Assembly (NCBI RefSeq): GCF_024362695.1
Contig: NC_065420.1
Span: 8,967,420 to 9,031,419 of the forward strand
DNA: 64,000 nucleotides
Reading direction: 5' to 3'
From: Pectinophora gossypiella
Lineage: Eukaryota; Arthropoda; Insecta; Lepidoptera; Gelechiidae
The translations under genes were made by a program, and so were the position numbers. Numbering within the stretch: the stretch's first letter is position 1; the number at the start of each line of letters is the position of its first letter. This document shows positions 35,959 to 49,889 of the stretch, piece by piece. Under the pieces are notes generated by a model. It saw only the letters and a list, made by a program, of their open reading frames with translations. It was not told the DNA's origin and did not search any database.

Positions 35959-36656
35959 GCATCAACGCCTCCAAATCTGTCGCTGAAAATAAGTTTTACT
36001 CGGTCGTTTCTTATATTGCGCAGATTTCTCTTAGACAAACTACATAAATCAGTTGGCCGGATAATTTGAGGGCGACGTTGTTCTTGGTGTTTGAAATGAA
36101 AGCGTGTGAGGTTGTGTAGGTTAGGTAGGGTGACTGGCGTCGGTACAGCCGCTATCAATCTTTTCGCCACATCATTTGATCCCCGCGCGCTCGCCGCGAT
36201 TGAATTTCATTAACGAAACGCTTAGTGCAGATTGAATCCATTTAAGTAACAGTGCGATCGGCCCTCTAAATGTACCTATGCAATAACTGTTACGGGAAAG
36301 GCACGGAATTTTCAATTTTAGGTGTACCTTTGCGGCTTACGGTGTAACTGCATTTTCTGAGTGGATTCAATTGGTCAGAGTATTTTTTGTTGGTTGTAGG
36401 TAATTTGATTTGAATGTCACCTGAAACAAAAACAAGGGCAGTATCATGAACATCAATTTGGTACATCATAATGTAATCGTCCCAACTTCTTTCTAATAAT
36501 TTAATTTTCTAATAATTTGTAGCTCTATCTCCGTCTCTAGTCTACTAATAATAAGTTGAAACATGTATGTAAACTATGAGGTAATAATTATTTTTTCATC
36601 AGCAACCCTTCGTCGTAGCAAGAAGTATTGTTCTGATGTTGAATATTTTGTTACAG

Positions 36657-36714
36657 ACCGTCTCCATATCGATGTTGCTGCGCTACGCACATCACCAGAT
36701 ATTTGTTTTCATTG
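36657..36714 (+). CDS. Membralin, exon 7: end of the second membrane segment and loop
   Basis: A 58-nt exon: acceptor TTTTGTTACAG, donor CATTG|GTAAGT. Encodes residues 383-401 (TVSISMLLRYAHHQIFVFI) and one base of the next codon. The same LLRY.HHQIF block occurs in vertebrate membralin. It lies 10.4 kb from exon 6, but frame and conservation on both sides leave little doubt. Confidence 0.93.
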
Positions 36715-38891
36715 GTAAGTACTTTACTTTTACTTACAGTTTTTGAATCATTTTTTGGAACAATTTATTGTATATCGTTGCCGGTGCTCGTGTCTCCTAA
36801 AGACATGACGTCTTTTTGTTTTCTCGGTACACATACATTGAAATTTTGTGTTGTTGGAATGAATTCAGTGAAAAATTCTCGAGTCGTGAGCCGGCTCAGC
36901 GGCAATCTCTTTGTAATAACAATAATTGCGAACAGCGCCCGCGGCCGCCCCACCCCGCCCTACCCGCGCCTCTTCGCTACTGAAAAATAAAAATAATATA
37001 ACGGGTCGGATTTACCTAGCGCTCCCCCCCTTTGATCCGTCGACAATTAGCCAGATAGAGATAATTTGTTTCTTTCCCTATTTACTCGGTGCCGGCACTT
37101 GGCTTAGTGTTTCAATTCGATGATTGTTTTGAATTCTTTTTTCCTGGAGAAATGAAAAATAACAAATTTTCCCGCTCCAGCTATTATTAAGTTTTGTTGG
37201 AGATTTCGGATGAGCTCGGATTATCTGGGTGCTTTTTATGAAATGGAACATTGGTGTTAACAAGTAGTGTAGCGTCTGGAAGCCGGCATTGCGGAGTGCG
37301 AAGCGTAAATTGATATCGAGGAAAGGTGACTGCGCTTGCACTAATGAGCTTGTTATTGATATCCGGGATTCACGTGAGACTGAGCAGCGCTAGTCGGATC
37401 TTGTATTAGCAATATCTCAGGTTGCTGCTTCGCTTTAACAACTTCCAATATTGCTACATCCGTCGGTTGACATTTTGTCAAAGGTCATAATAATGTTTTC
37501 GTATCAATTAACTGAGACTAAATAAGCTATTTGAGTGTTAATAAGAGCCACTAAGAGCCTTAAAAGTAGTTTAAAAAAGTAATAAAAAATAAAAATATTT
37601 TTTATGGATCATCGTCACTAATTTTGACGATTATATGTACACGTGCAAAGCTTACAGGAACCTAAAGTGAAGAAGAACAACATAACGAAATCTGCTACAA
37701 GCTATTAATATATTAAGCTTGGTAAACTAAAAATTTAAACAATTTAATCCTATGGAAAGAGATTCCTATTTTAAGAGAGGAAGGGGTAGCCCTAGGAGAA
37801 TATTTGGGAAACAAAAGAGAAGGTGCAGGTCGGGTCGCATCAGCAGGTGAAGAATTTTGCGGTAAGGAGAGAGGAATGGCGATTACTCCACTGATAAGAG
37901 CTCTTAAATAATGAGAGATAGAATCCTATGGATACCGTCAGGTTATGTAACCGGACCCAGACATAGGCGAACACGTTAAACGCTAGGGAAATGATACGGG
38001 GCTATTGAAATGTAACAATGTTCTAGTAAATATCCTTATAATAATGTACTTCTCTTTGGTCGGGCTCACAAATCGAACCAAATTTGTATCGCGTGGAAAG
38101 CAGCTCTTAGCCCGAGTTTGTAGAATAAACTATTCAACTCACAATATCGGATGAGGGCGCGTCTCTTCAATAGGATCCGTTTGGTCTCTATGACGACTCA
38201 TCCCTCTTGGAGATATTGAAAAATGTACCAACAAACAGGTAAATGCCCGGAAAATTCTATATAATCCTTTCGTTTTGGATTTTAGAGTTCAGCTGTGTAT
38301 ACAAGGACTAAGTAATCGCTTCATCCGCGTGGTTATTACCACAGCGAGAGGTGTTTAGCATCACTAACACTATCAACTATAGTTAGGAATTGCTGTTCAC
38401 TTAATAAAACATTTCACATTACAAAACAGCTTCCCCCAATGTAAAATAAATAGTATTTTAAATAATAATAACATACGAATGCCATCCTTCGTTTTCGGTT
38501 GTTGATTAAATTGCCGTAAAGTACCGAACGAATATTTAAATAAGAGAATTACGGAACCCTTTTTCTACAAAAAAACCTTGTATTTCGTCGGTTTTAATCC
38601 GACGCCTATTATAACGGACGCTTCATCGTGGTATTTGAATATTATTTTGGAAAACATTTTAGCGAAGACGAAAACGTTTTGGAATGTTTCAGTATTTTTC
38701 TTTTGTTCCCATTCACCTGCGGGCCGGCGGAGCGGGCAGACGAGGTGGATTACCCATTGTACACAGCCGTATTGAACCTACGACCACGCGCCAATGTCCC
38801 AAATACACACGCGTTGTTTTGTTCTCCGCCAAGAATTGATCTATTTCCTCGCATTCGCAAACACGTAAACATACTTTCATATCACATACAT

Positions 38892-39203
38892 ACATAAACA
38901 GCCTATATTCGTCGCACTGCTGGGCACAGGCCCCCCCCTCAATCAACCGGAGGGAGTATGGAGCATACTCCACCACGCTGCTCCAATGCGGGTTGGTGGA
39001 GGTGTTTTTACGGCTAACAGCCGGGCCCAACGTCTTAACGTGCCCTCCGAAGCACGGAATCATCTTACTTTTTCGGACAATCAGGTGATTCAAGCCTGAA
39101 AAGTCCTTACCAAACAAAGGACAGTCTCACAAAGTGATTTTGTCGATCCCGGACCTCCAGATTGTGAGCCTAACGCTCTAACCACTAGACCACGGAGGCT
39201 GTT
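38892..39203 (-). mobile_element. tRNA-derived SINE, family A, copy 2
   Basis: Reverse-oriented full-length-like copy of the element at 26270. On the minus strand the head reads GCCTCCGTGGTCTAGTGGTTAG (complement ending about 39202) with a B-box-like GGTCCGGGATCGA, and it ends near the TGTATG-type tail at 38885. It is less damaged than copy 1 and lacks its 20-bp internal duplication. Confidence 0.87.
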
Positions 39204-39389
39204 ACATATCACAACGACATATTTTTATCATATGTATTTTATTTTACATATTTAGATGACTTTTAAAACAACCATAATGTTTAAAACTTCTGCAAGCCGG
39301 CTGCATTACCGACCCAACTAATTATGCTTGAATTTTGACATACAGATTCAATCTTTTATTTTTATGGTACATAGGGAAGCAAGGTATTG

Positions 39390-39471
39390 CTTGATTCGCT
39401 CTAAAATAAGCGTGTGATATTGATGTTTTTACCAATATCAATATCACACGCTTATTTTAGTGCGAATCAAG
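39390..39471. repeat. 82-nt near-perfect hairpin
   Basis: The left arm CTTGATTCGCTCTAAAATAA followed by GCGTGTGATATTGAT pairs with the right arm at 39434-39471 with a single mismatch near the base and a loop of about ten bases. It may be a tiny palindromic element or a small-RNA hairpin; the sequence does not decide. Confidence 0.85.
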
Positions 39472-42400
39472 CCAGTCATCGCATTATTATTGCAATACAG
39501 TTCAAAAGAACCGCGCACTGGACCGCCAGGCACGCGGCTAATTAATTAGTTCCATTATTTTATTATTTCCAAATAATAATCATCAAAATTGTTCGCCTGG
39601 TAAACTGACAACCGCAGATTTAATTGGGCCAGCTTCATAATTGTGCGATGTGTTGCAACATATTTGCTAACAAAAGAGTTCTGTGAAGTGTACATTCAAA
39701 GTCAATAACAGAAATTAATCAGATTTTGGAATTTATTGGTACTGAATCTCGTGAATTGCATTAAAGTAACTTTGCTATTTAAAGCTACCTTTTGCCGATC
39801 AATCATCCTTCAGACGGGAGGCATGAGAAATGTTAAATTTAATTACAGGAACGTTATTCCAATGAAAGTCGTAAAGTCGATTGGTTTTCAAGTAGCGAAA
39901 CCCCGCGGAATCAATCGCGCGGGCGAGTGATCACTAAATGATGGCACTTGTGGTGTTTCCTTCGATTTACTCAATTAGACCGTTTGATGCCATCCAATGC
40001 GCACCTAATTAATTTTCCTCTTTGAAATAGCTGGACAGATTGAAAGTTAACTTTATGTAAGTTATATTTTTTACATAATAAATCTTTTCGTTTCATAGAG
40101 CGTAGGTGTTACTTAGCCTTTTGAATGTGTTTTTATAACAGTTTTCCGCTAAGTATAATGTGTACATAGACTCGGTACCCTGCCGTTGCCTATGATACTT
40201 ACCGATTGCTTAGCATAACTCCATATAAGCAGATTGGGAGCAGTGGTGTAAAGCTTTTGTTAGTACTCATTCTTTTCCGTGGATAAAGCGTGTAAAGGTA
40301 TGAAATATTGTGATTCCAACATCCTTGTTAAACTAAAGGGAACGCCTGACGCCAGCAGTCAATTCTCGTAAAACATCTTAAGAATTATTCTCTCATCTGC
40401 CTCACTAACCTTAATTAATACCTACTAAGAGGTTTTCATAGAGTAACCCGGAAAAAAGGCTTCGGCATTTGCATAATTAAATATCGGAATTAACTCCGCG
40501 ATCCCGGCGAAATAATTAACCGTTCAACAATGGAGCTCCAAGGTATTTCTTTCTCAATCTTTCTTTTTGATTCCAAGTATTTTATACAGATGTTTATACT
40601 ATGAAAAGGTAAATCCTTCGTGTCGCTAATGGATGTTAAGATAAACAAGATTGTTTTTCACGATTTTATAACAAATGTTTATTTTTTCAAATGACTGCTA
40701 AACAAAATGTTTTTTTTTTACTAGAACTAAAGATGAAGGTATATTTTTTCTATCCAAAGGTACGTTTAAGGTGGTTGTCACGACCTTAGCCAAGAATAAA
40801 CTGTTTTTGAATATTTTCTCAAACAAGATTGGATATTCCATCATTACTAAAAGAACTTTCTTTAAGATAAAACGATCGTGTAGTGGTGCGGCAACGGCCG
40901 ATAACAACAAGAATAGTTAGTTTTCTAATCGTTCCATAAAATCAGAATAGTAGATATAAATTCTAAATAATGCTTCTCCGTTTGTGACGTAATGGCATTA
41001 AATCCTCGCAGCCACTGAATGCGGTCGACTTTTGGTTAATTAGCCCTTAATTCGCGTACACCAAGTGCGGCTTACTTCGGATCTCGTTACTTTTGTAATG
41101 AAAACCTCTCGTGAATTTTTAAACAAAAAACAAGAAGCCATGCTCTAGATAAAAATATAAAAACGCTACGTACCTAGGCAATAATCTCATACATTACGAG
41201 TAAGTCTTTTTTAATTTGAATTCTTAGATCGCATATACCAAAATCCGTGTATGATCACTATTCAGTACACAACTTCTAATTATATCAATAAAATCTAATA
41301 AGAAGTTTTGAACTGTATTAAAGTAAAAATCCAACAGTGGATAAATGTTGTCTTTTGATACGATGTAGAAATGCTAAGTTCATCTTCTTAGGAACGCGGG
41401 CGTACTTATTTTTGAAAACCAGTTGAAAGCTGCACTATTCCCGAGCTTTTTAAGATAATATTTCATTTGAATAGAAGGTCGTAAGCTAGTAATTTATACA
41501 GGTATAAGATTGGCTATTAATTTTTTAACGTAGAAAATATTGACGTCAGGTAGATTTAAAAAAAATGACAATAGCACATTTTTCTCTATGTTCATAAAAG
41601 TTCTAAAGGGTTCACTCTAGAACTATCGATTAAGTAATAAACTATACAGAAGAAAGTTCTAGAGTGAATACCCTAGAATTCACTAGGTTTCCATCTTAGG
41701 TTGCTCTTTACCAGTAGAAGTACAAATTTTAAACTCTCAATTCAGAATAATTACAGCAGATAACTCATTAGCTCATTACTTTGCTTTAATTTATGACTCA
41801 CAATAAATCTTGAGTACTAAATCTATAATTTTTTTAATCGATAGATGAAATTCGCCGCTGCATTACCGAATGAAAATGAAATCAGTCGATTTCTATAATA
41901 AATTGGGGCCGTAAGCTAATAATCATGCTCACTCCTCTGCAGTGTAGTCCATTTATGAACTAATACCTGCACGCTTTCGCCCTTCTTGTTAGTAGCTGTA
42001 TTTCTTTTTCGATGACATATAATGCGCATCGAAATGTTCAAGCTATATAGGAAATATACAAGTTACATAGTAAATGTACTATGTACTGCAGCGACTGTAA
42101 TTTGGAATGGTGTCGCGACGTCGTTTGTCGCGCATCGGTTGCACGGCTTCCGCGCCACCCACCTCGCTTCCAGACAAAATTGCTCCGCTGACTCCTTTAG
42201 TGAAGTTGCTCCGGTTGCTCCGCTTGCTTCGTAACTGCATTGATGAAACGACGTGCACCCTATTTATTGACGACTCCATTTCCATGAAACCTCATGGATA
42301 AATGTTATTTTACACGAGTTCCTTTTTGATAAAACGTGTTAGAAATGTGATGTAAAGATGTTCAATATATTATGGCACAGGACACGACTGTCGACTTTCT

Positions 42401-44447
42401 TTGCTTGCGCCTCGTTCGTAGGTCTCCTTGGAGATCGTAAATTTGTGTTATGCTATAAACATATCTTAAGTTTATTTATTAAAACAAGAGCTTTTCTTTT
42501 TAGTAGACTCTGAAATCTTTTAAGTATTCAATTTGTATATTTTTTGATCCTTTAAGGAGATTAATTTGGCAATTTGATCAATTATTTCGCTCTTAATTTG
42601 AGTGTAATTTTCCATAGCAATAGGGTATTAGACGGTATCGAGGCGAAAAACGAAAATAAGCAGATAATAATGATGTGCCGACGTCAATAAAATCTGACTT
42701 CTCCGCGCCCGGCCAATTCATGTGACAGGGGTCTTAACAAATTGATCATTCTAATTTTGTTTATGACTTTACTGTACAGCCATTTCGCGATTATTGTATT
42801 TTTATTGTGTAAGAAATCGTATGTAGTGTAAGAGTTAAGGTCGGAATAGGAATTCCAATAGTTCAAAAATAAACTTAGGTAGTAGCAAAGTTAATTTTTT
42901 CTCACGGTACCTAGGCGAGCGTGGGAGATCGCTCGGGGACTGCTCATTTTTCCTCTTATTTCTCGTATTTCCACCTAATTAGGACAAGCGAGCGGTTACA
43001 CCCGGCCCCGCCTGCCCTCGCTGCGCTAACAACCATTTGGAGCACGGTTTAATGCCAATTACCTGCGCACTCTATTGTTTTTAGCGTCAAGTATCCGGCA
43101 ACAGCGCGCCAGACGCGGCGCCGAGAGCGATTTATTCGAGACGCTTCAAAACAAATCCCCTTCAAAAGGCTTACCTTTATTAGCAATACTAGGTACTTGC
43201 TTTATTTTAAAGCGTAATCATTCCCTTTCGAAATATTGCCTTTTTAAAAGCGCTGCACATGAAAAATTGTTCAAGAAGCAAGGCATATTGCACAATTTTT
43301 AATATCGGCGTCCTCTTTCGCTACCAATACTTTACGGTAATATGAATCCGGGCAGCAGTAAATCGCAGAAAGTACGCAACGTAACGGCAACGAGCAAAGC
43401 GACGGGAAAAATTAATTTCTTGTGATGAATGATGAACGATGACGTTGCAATTTACAGTTCACTGGAAACTATACGTTATCACGACGAATCTCACATTGAA
43501 AAGATAAGGGGTTTTTTGCCACTAACATAGTATGTATATAAGTTTATACTGTTACTAACAATTATGGACACATGGCCTGAAATAAAATTATTGATTTGAT
43601 TTAATTCGATTCGTAGGCAGCCTCTACTTATAGTTAGCTGTTTGTGATACAGGCGCTTTGTCCTATTTTTATTTATTGTATAGATATCATCAAAGCAAGT
43701 AGAAACAACTTCTTTCGTAGGATTCGTTTTAGGACGCCGCACGTCAACCCCTTTATTCACTTAGGCGACATCAAAAGATGTGGCGACAGAGAGCGAGGGC
43801 GCCTACATTCGATACGGAAACTGTACCGGGATTATCCCATCGTAAGCAAACAACCGTCCACAAAGCCCTTGTGAACTGAGAGCACACGTGAACTATGCTA
43901 ACGAAAAGACGGTAAAACCTTTATCTTATTACGGATCTGTTCGGCTGTTCGTGTACTTGTGACGCGCGCGACGTGGCACTTCGCTCTCAATCCCATTTAT
44001 ACTTGCGCTTTTTCGGACATACAGAGCGAGGCTTGAAAAACATTAAGCTCTTTTTATTTTTAACTCTTAACACGTTTTAAACCAGACTTGAACATTCGAG
44101 TGCAGTATCCGAGGTGTTAGACAGCGGAATGGATAAACTATATATTTTTAAAGGTTTCCGTTGTCGGCTCGTAAAGAATGATCCGACGTCTCGGGCGACA
44201 CCATTACTTCTCGTGGCGCATGAAAAATTCATACAGCCGCCGTTTGATCGCGTTAACGTGCGGTGTCGTCGCGCGCGCACGCCTCCAGGGGGCGCTAAGC
44301 ACGGCTTATGGCACACACCTCGGCAACATGTGCCAACCACTCGCCGTAACGCTCATTTTAAATTAAATTTATCTGTAGTGCCAACGCTAGTATTTATCCC
44401 CATGACTATAATAGCTACTGTTAAAAATAAATGTATTTTTGTTACAG

Positions 44448-44531
44448 TGGACCTCCTGCAAATGCTAGAATTCAACGTCACCGTTTCCTTCCCAGCAGCG
44501 CCTTTGCTCACAGTTATTTTGGCACTAGTCG
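44448..44531 (+). CDS. Membralin, exon 8: third and fourth membrane segments
   Basis: An 84-nt exon: acceptor TTTTTGTTACAG, donor AGTCG|GTAAGT. Completes Val402 and codes for residues 403-429 (DLLQMLEFNVTVSFPAAPLL onward to LALV), with one base left for the next codon. Conserved almost residue for residue with other animals. No exon matching the following part of the protein was found up to 64000, so the gene continues to the right. Confidence 0.94.
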
Positions 44532-47500
44532 GTAAGTCATATTAACGAACACGAAATTCTTTTAAAACTAGCATTTCTTACTAGGGAAACTGTTTAAAGC
44601 CATACTAATATTAGTATTCCGTCAGAGAGAAGTCTCGTAATTTTAGCGAGTCGGGTCGTACAAACATACCGCATGAATGATGGGGCGTTGAGCACTCGGC
44701 GCGAAGAGTTCTTGTGGCGGCGAAGTCGACTTGTCACGTCTCAGAATGTTCTCGCTTAGCGCCGTCGTGAACTCACTACTTCTGGATATGCAATTTGACT
44801 ATTCGCAGACGCTGTAATGAAATGCAGTAGGAAATGGCACCTGAATTTCGTTCGGTTATGTCTAAAACTTCCTTTTATAGTATAGATCGAGGCATGAATA
44901 TTGCAAAGTTAATTGAGTTTGTTATTTTGTTGCTTGGTTCCATTTTCATCATCTCAAGGTCTGTCCCATTTTGGGAGCTATTCGAGCTCCCCCATTCAGC
45001 CAATCTGTCACGCGTATCGGATTTATTTATGAATCACTCCAGTAACGGGTGACGGTTGGGTAATTTTTATGTAGCGAAATTTCACGTCTCGCGTCTTGAT
45101 GGCGTTAGTAGGTCGGTCGATTCAACAAGTAAGTCGGGCGCGGTGCCTGTTGCGTGGAGGGGGGCGGGGCGCCTGTTGCGCCTGGCAGACGCCGCCGCCC
45201 ACCAGGACCGCCCGACCAGGGGTACTTGGACCTACTTCTGACCCACTTCCACGAAATTCTGTTTTTCTTCGAATCGACTGGCGGCATCGCACGCTAAAGG
45301 CTTGCGAGGTTTCCTTTATATTTACTAGTCTATGTATAGAAGCAATAACTGTTACAATATACTTATCCAAGACAGACTTGCAGTCGCTGAACGCACTTCG
45401 TCGATCGTTCTTTGTCGACGTCTGACATTATGCACTCACTATGTTTGGCAAGCGACCGACTTCACTAAAGACAGATGGCGATCATTAACAATGGCATTTG
45501 TCCGTCTAACTTCTAGTATAATACATAGACAAGTACTTTTTTTAATAAGATGACGGCGACGGTCGATGACCCCACCATGCTTGGCGTCCTCAAATTGTGC
45601 CATTCCCTACGATGTCGCTATCATTTGACAGAATCAAGTTGACATCACTTTGTTTGCCTGTTTTCTCTAACGATTTGTTTATCGTTCTCTTCACCAAACA
45701 AAAACAAAACTGATGTTACGGTTGTATTCCAAACACATGTAATCAGATCTTTTTGCCATTTCTTAGACTAATTGATGTTTAATGTCTATGATGTTTAGCA
45801 GTAAACATTAGCATTTAGCTTCTCAGAAAATATCAGTTATATTAAACAAAAAATGATTGGCTTTAGGACGACAATGGACTGGAATCGATAATAACGACGG
45901 AAACTTCACAATGATTTATTCAATTCTCTGTTCTTGTAAGCAGGGCAGTGAAATTCTGCCCTGCTGAATGTAAACAAGCAAGAGCTTCACTGTGTCTCTC
46001 GATAAACAATACCAAAGTAAGAGAGCGAATGAGGTACAAACAGGTTGAGTTTCTAAATGCCGGAGGATGATGGGGGCTGTCTGATTGCGTTCAACAATTT
46101 ATCGCAGTAACACTGGCAACTTATTCAATTCTATTTGTATGATGAAAGCTCGGGATAATATCTTTTTGATTTGCCGATAAGTTAATACTCATAAATTCTG
46201 AATATTCAATTCTTTGTTTTGAATCTAATCAAGAAAATTTTACTGTAGAACAAATTAATGCTTACTGGGAATTGGCAGGTTTTATTGATTTACTTTACAG
46301 AAAATATATTTTCTATAATCATCTTTGTATTTGCTTTGCGAGCAAATTTTCTCTTTTGCAAATTATTTTTCTTTTGCAACTTCTGCTTTATTTCTGTGCT
46401 GCCTCTTTATTAAATAGAGAAGGGAAACGTCTATAATAAACTGCTGTCATGGTTTGCAAGTTGAAGTACGAATTTCTGTTGGCCGACTCAATTATTGTTA
46501 CGAGGCAGCTTGGAAATTCTAATCTTGAAGTTGTGCGGGCACGTGTGCCTGTACCCGCATTGCATATCGTCTGATTAATATCGCACGAGTCCTGTGGCTT
46601 CGCACAACTTTCGAATCCAACCACTACATATCGTCGTGAAAATACCTTCCATTCTACGTTTCTGTCAGCGTGTGTGTACGTGTATGTATTGGAACTTGTG
46701 AGGTCACCCAACCTTTGTTTGCGAGGTGCGGCCATAAATAAAGCACAATGGTGCTCTATGTCGAGGCTCTATGTGGATGGAGACAAGCATCATTATTGAT
46801 TTTAATACGTACACCTAGTAATAAAATGATCGTGTTCTATTTTCAATGAAGACACGACCTATTAACACTTTTAAGTCGCACATGAAACTAATAATTAGGT
46901 ATAATAATATTATTTAATTGAAGACTGTTTAAATCATTTATTTCGAGTAGGTTTTTAAATTTCAATCTGGCTTACAAGATGTATCGTGGCGTCGTTGCTG
47001 AAACTTGAAAAATGTCTACCCAAGAGATTACATCCAATCCGTTCTCGGCCATGAGAGGTTTGGCATAGGTATTTAAAAATGTATGTGTGTTATCTATAAA
47101 ATTTCTCTAGCACGTTAGGACCAGACTATCATCTCTGGGTATACTGCACACTGCATTATTATGACGTTTTTATCAAGAATGTATTTATTTGCCGTGAAAA
47201 GTCTCTGAGATTGCTTTCCTATTGGCCAAGCTTTTTTTAATCTTAGAATAAGTGCATTTGTGCTAGCTAACTAGTGAGTAGAAGGGTACATTGAACTAAA
47301 GGACTAAAGGATGTATTGTAATGTATTTTAGTGTGAAAATACATCTGTGTGATTGTCATTTTCTCTTATTTCATATGACGTGACGTGAAACCTTACCCTC
47401 GTCTTCGCTTGTCCCAACGTTTACAACGCTATAAGTTTTAACAGTAGCTCACAATGAGTATGCATGGCGTGCTTTCCACTAAGTCAACGAGGGACCTCCC

Positions 47501-49818
47501 AAAGTAAAACAAATCTGAGCCGCTCGGGGCATGCAGGCGTTTTTGACGCGGAAAACAATAACGTAACATAAAGGTGACGCGACGGGATAGGCCCACCCAG
47601 CTGCTCTTGTGTTTTTGTTGGCATCGCAACACGTTTTCCGCGAGCACGTACGCCAACATGTACGCCGAATACTAATGCCGGCGACCGTACCCCCACCAAA
47701 GTAAAGTTGCAGTGGGGAAACTCAGTATACACAGTGTGCGACGCACCTACGTCTATAGTTAGCAAGAAGTCTTTATGGTCCTGAATATCGTAGTGTAAAA
47801 TAGCGATCACCACGAGGTTATGAGCCTCTGTCTGAATGTGCATATATATGGAGTTGCCTCACTGAACTGCAATCCGTTGTTTATACGAAGTGTTTCAACT
47901 GTATATCTCTACACTATATACAGAGCGAGCCCGAAAATTGGATTCGCATCGCATGTTGTGCACACCGTATTAACGTCTGGTCGTCCGAAACAATGCCCAA
48001 TCAGGTGGAGTGCGCACCTATGCGCTTCGATATTGATATATCGGAAGCCAGATTTCAATCAGGGCCATTGTAGTGGAAACGAAAATAGATTTTTAAAAGT
48101 AATTTTATTACGGTGCTTTTTACAGTTACTTTATGTCCCTGCGGTTGTAAATGTAGAAGTTATTTTACAGTGGGTCAGATCGCACACACTGCATTGTCCA
48201 TCGATCTTTTGTTAATTTATGTAGTAGTAAGTGACACGGCAAGCCTTATACGGTGGCTGGGTTCATTGAATGACATGACTTTACATTTTTACAGACCATA
48301 TCCATCAAACATTCATCGAGTTTTTTCGGGACCTTGTTTATTCAAGGCAATGCAAAATTAATCAAAAGAAAAAGCAGAAATATTTGGTTTTTGTTTTGAC
48401 ATTGAAAACATTTCTTTATGATGACGTGCAACAATAAAGATAAATAAATATTTAGAAAACGAACATAAAAAACGGTTTTTTACGGCGTGGTGCCTAGCTG
48501 TTCTGCCCACTAACCGCACGCAGCTAAGACCATGATGAACGTTAGCTTTGACCATGGCGCCGCACACGCATGGATGGCTGGTAAATGTTTGAGGCGAAGT
48601 GCCGCAGCCAATCTTAAGGTATTGTTATCCAATAAAGTGTCTAAGTGAAGGAAGACCGTGAAGCCATGCTCCTGACTCGGACTTTACGGCCTCTGTCGCT
48701 TCATTCAAAAGGTGTGAACTAATGTCCTAAGACATCCCACTATCTTTGGATTTCCGGGTGCTTAGGTAAATTCGTTTGAGGACATAAACCGACCACGCAT
48801 TTGTGTTCACCGACCTATGCGACCAGAAAATATCGTTAATAGTACAAGGCATGGAGAGGATGGTACCGAAGTTAATTACATAAGAATAGAAAGGATGCTG
48901 ATATAATCATACCAATCTACAACATGAGGAATTATCAAATTCGAGCCGTTTTTGAGGGCAATTCGGGGTCTAATTCTTACCAAGAATATATTTGATAATA
49001 TTTTATTGGCATGTGTAAATGTTTAGTGTATATTATGGCGGATGCGGCGCGTGACGAATTATAATCTGTGAGTCGGGATAATCCCCGCGCACCGGCGCAC
49101 GGCATGAATCCACGCTGTTTGTACTATGCACCGCGCCCGTGTTTTAGGCTCGACCATTTCGTTTCAAACCTTTTTATACCTGGTTTTAAACGACTTTCAA
49201 AAGTGCTTTTAATACATCACATTTGTATTTATTGTTTAAAATGCGTTCATTTTTTAAATCACTATGTAAGTGATCATACCTGTTTTCAAAAACTTAGAGA
49301 TTCTGATCCATTTCAGCACTGAATTATATTATCACAAGCCTAATGGTTTAAAATATGATTCTGCTTGGGACTTAAACATTTTCTGCACTTATATTTTACA
49401 AAGTCACGACATTTTTAATACATTAAACCTAAAAATAAAGTCGTTAATGAGCGCCCACTTAAAATGTGCCTGTTGAAGCAAATTCCCGTTTAGTATCGAT
49501 ATTGTTGAATATCGAGACGATCGGTTATTAATTTGCAAAACGCTGGACGGTCGTCTCTGAGCTCTTAAGCTGGGTACTAGCGAGTTGACAATGGAGGCGG
49601 ACAGACTGGATTACCCACCCTTGGACACCGGGCGCGAAGCGACTACGCGAGAGAATTGTTTCTTTAATATATATTTTGTGATTTATTACGCATCTTTTGT
49701 GCTGTTAACATAGCATAGTATCACGTGTGTATCTCCGAAGAGCTAGGCAGAGGTATATACTTATACATGCACGCTTCGCCACCGACGTTACAGTCCCTTG
49801 CTATAGGGGGCGAGTCTA

Positions 49819-49889
49819 GTTATCCTTTACTTCTTATCACCACCACCATTACCATTATTATTGTGATGTGATAAAAAGTAAAGGATAAC
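49819..49889. repeat. Imperfect hairpin
   Basis: GTTATCCTTTACTTCTTATCAC (49819-49840) pairs with 49868-49889 with one mismatch; the loop holds CAC and ATT triplet runs. Confidence 0.8.

Larger units (their letters stand above)
26219..36656 (+). other. Membralin intron 6 (10.4 kb)
   Basis: A GT-AG intron bounded by exons 6 and 7. It contains two SINEs, an eight-copy minisatellite, an inverted-repeat family in two opposed copies, and a CAG-rich tract, each listed separately. Stretches such as 27.0-29.5 kb, 31.0-32.0 kb and 33.8-35.5 kb show only AT-rich sequence. Confidence 0.85.
36715..44447 (+). other. Membralin intron 7 (7.7 kb)
   Basis: A GT-AG intron. It contains a SINE (38.9-39.2 kb), a long hairpin (39.4 kb) and GC-rich, CpG-containing islands (36.93-37.04, 42.90-43.14 and 43.92-44.30 kb). 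No coding exon was found inside it. Confidence 0.8.

Noticed and set aside
41611..41668. 13-bp inverted repeat TTCACTCTAGAAC
   Set aside because: Short, widely spaced and AT-rich; within what is expected somewhere in 64 kb.
44114..44545. 143-codon plus-strand frame spanning exon 8
   Set aside because: Only the part after the acceptor at 44447 matches membralin; the upstream part is intron read in the same frame.
49590..49640. ATGGAGGCGG as the next membralin exon start
   Set aside because: The residues that follow do not match the conserved segment after exon 8 and there is no fitting acceptor phase.
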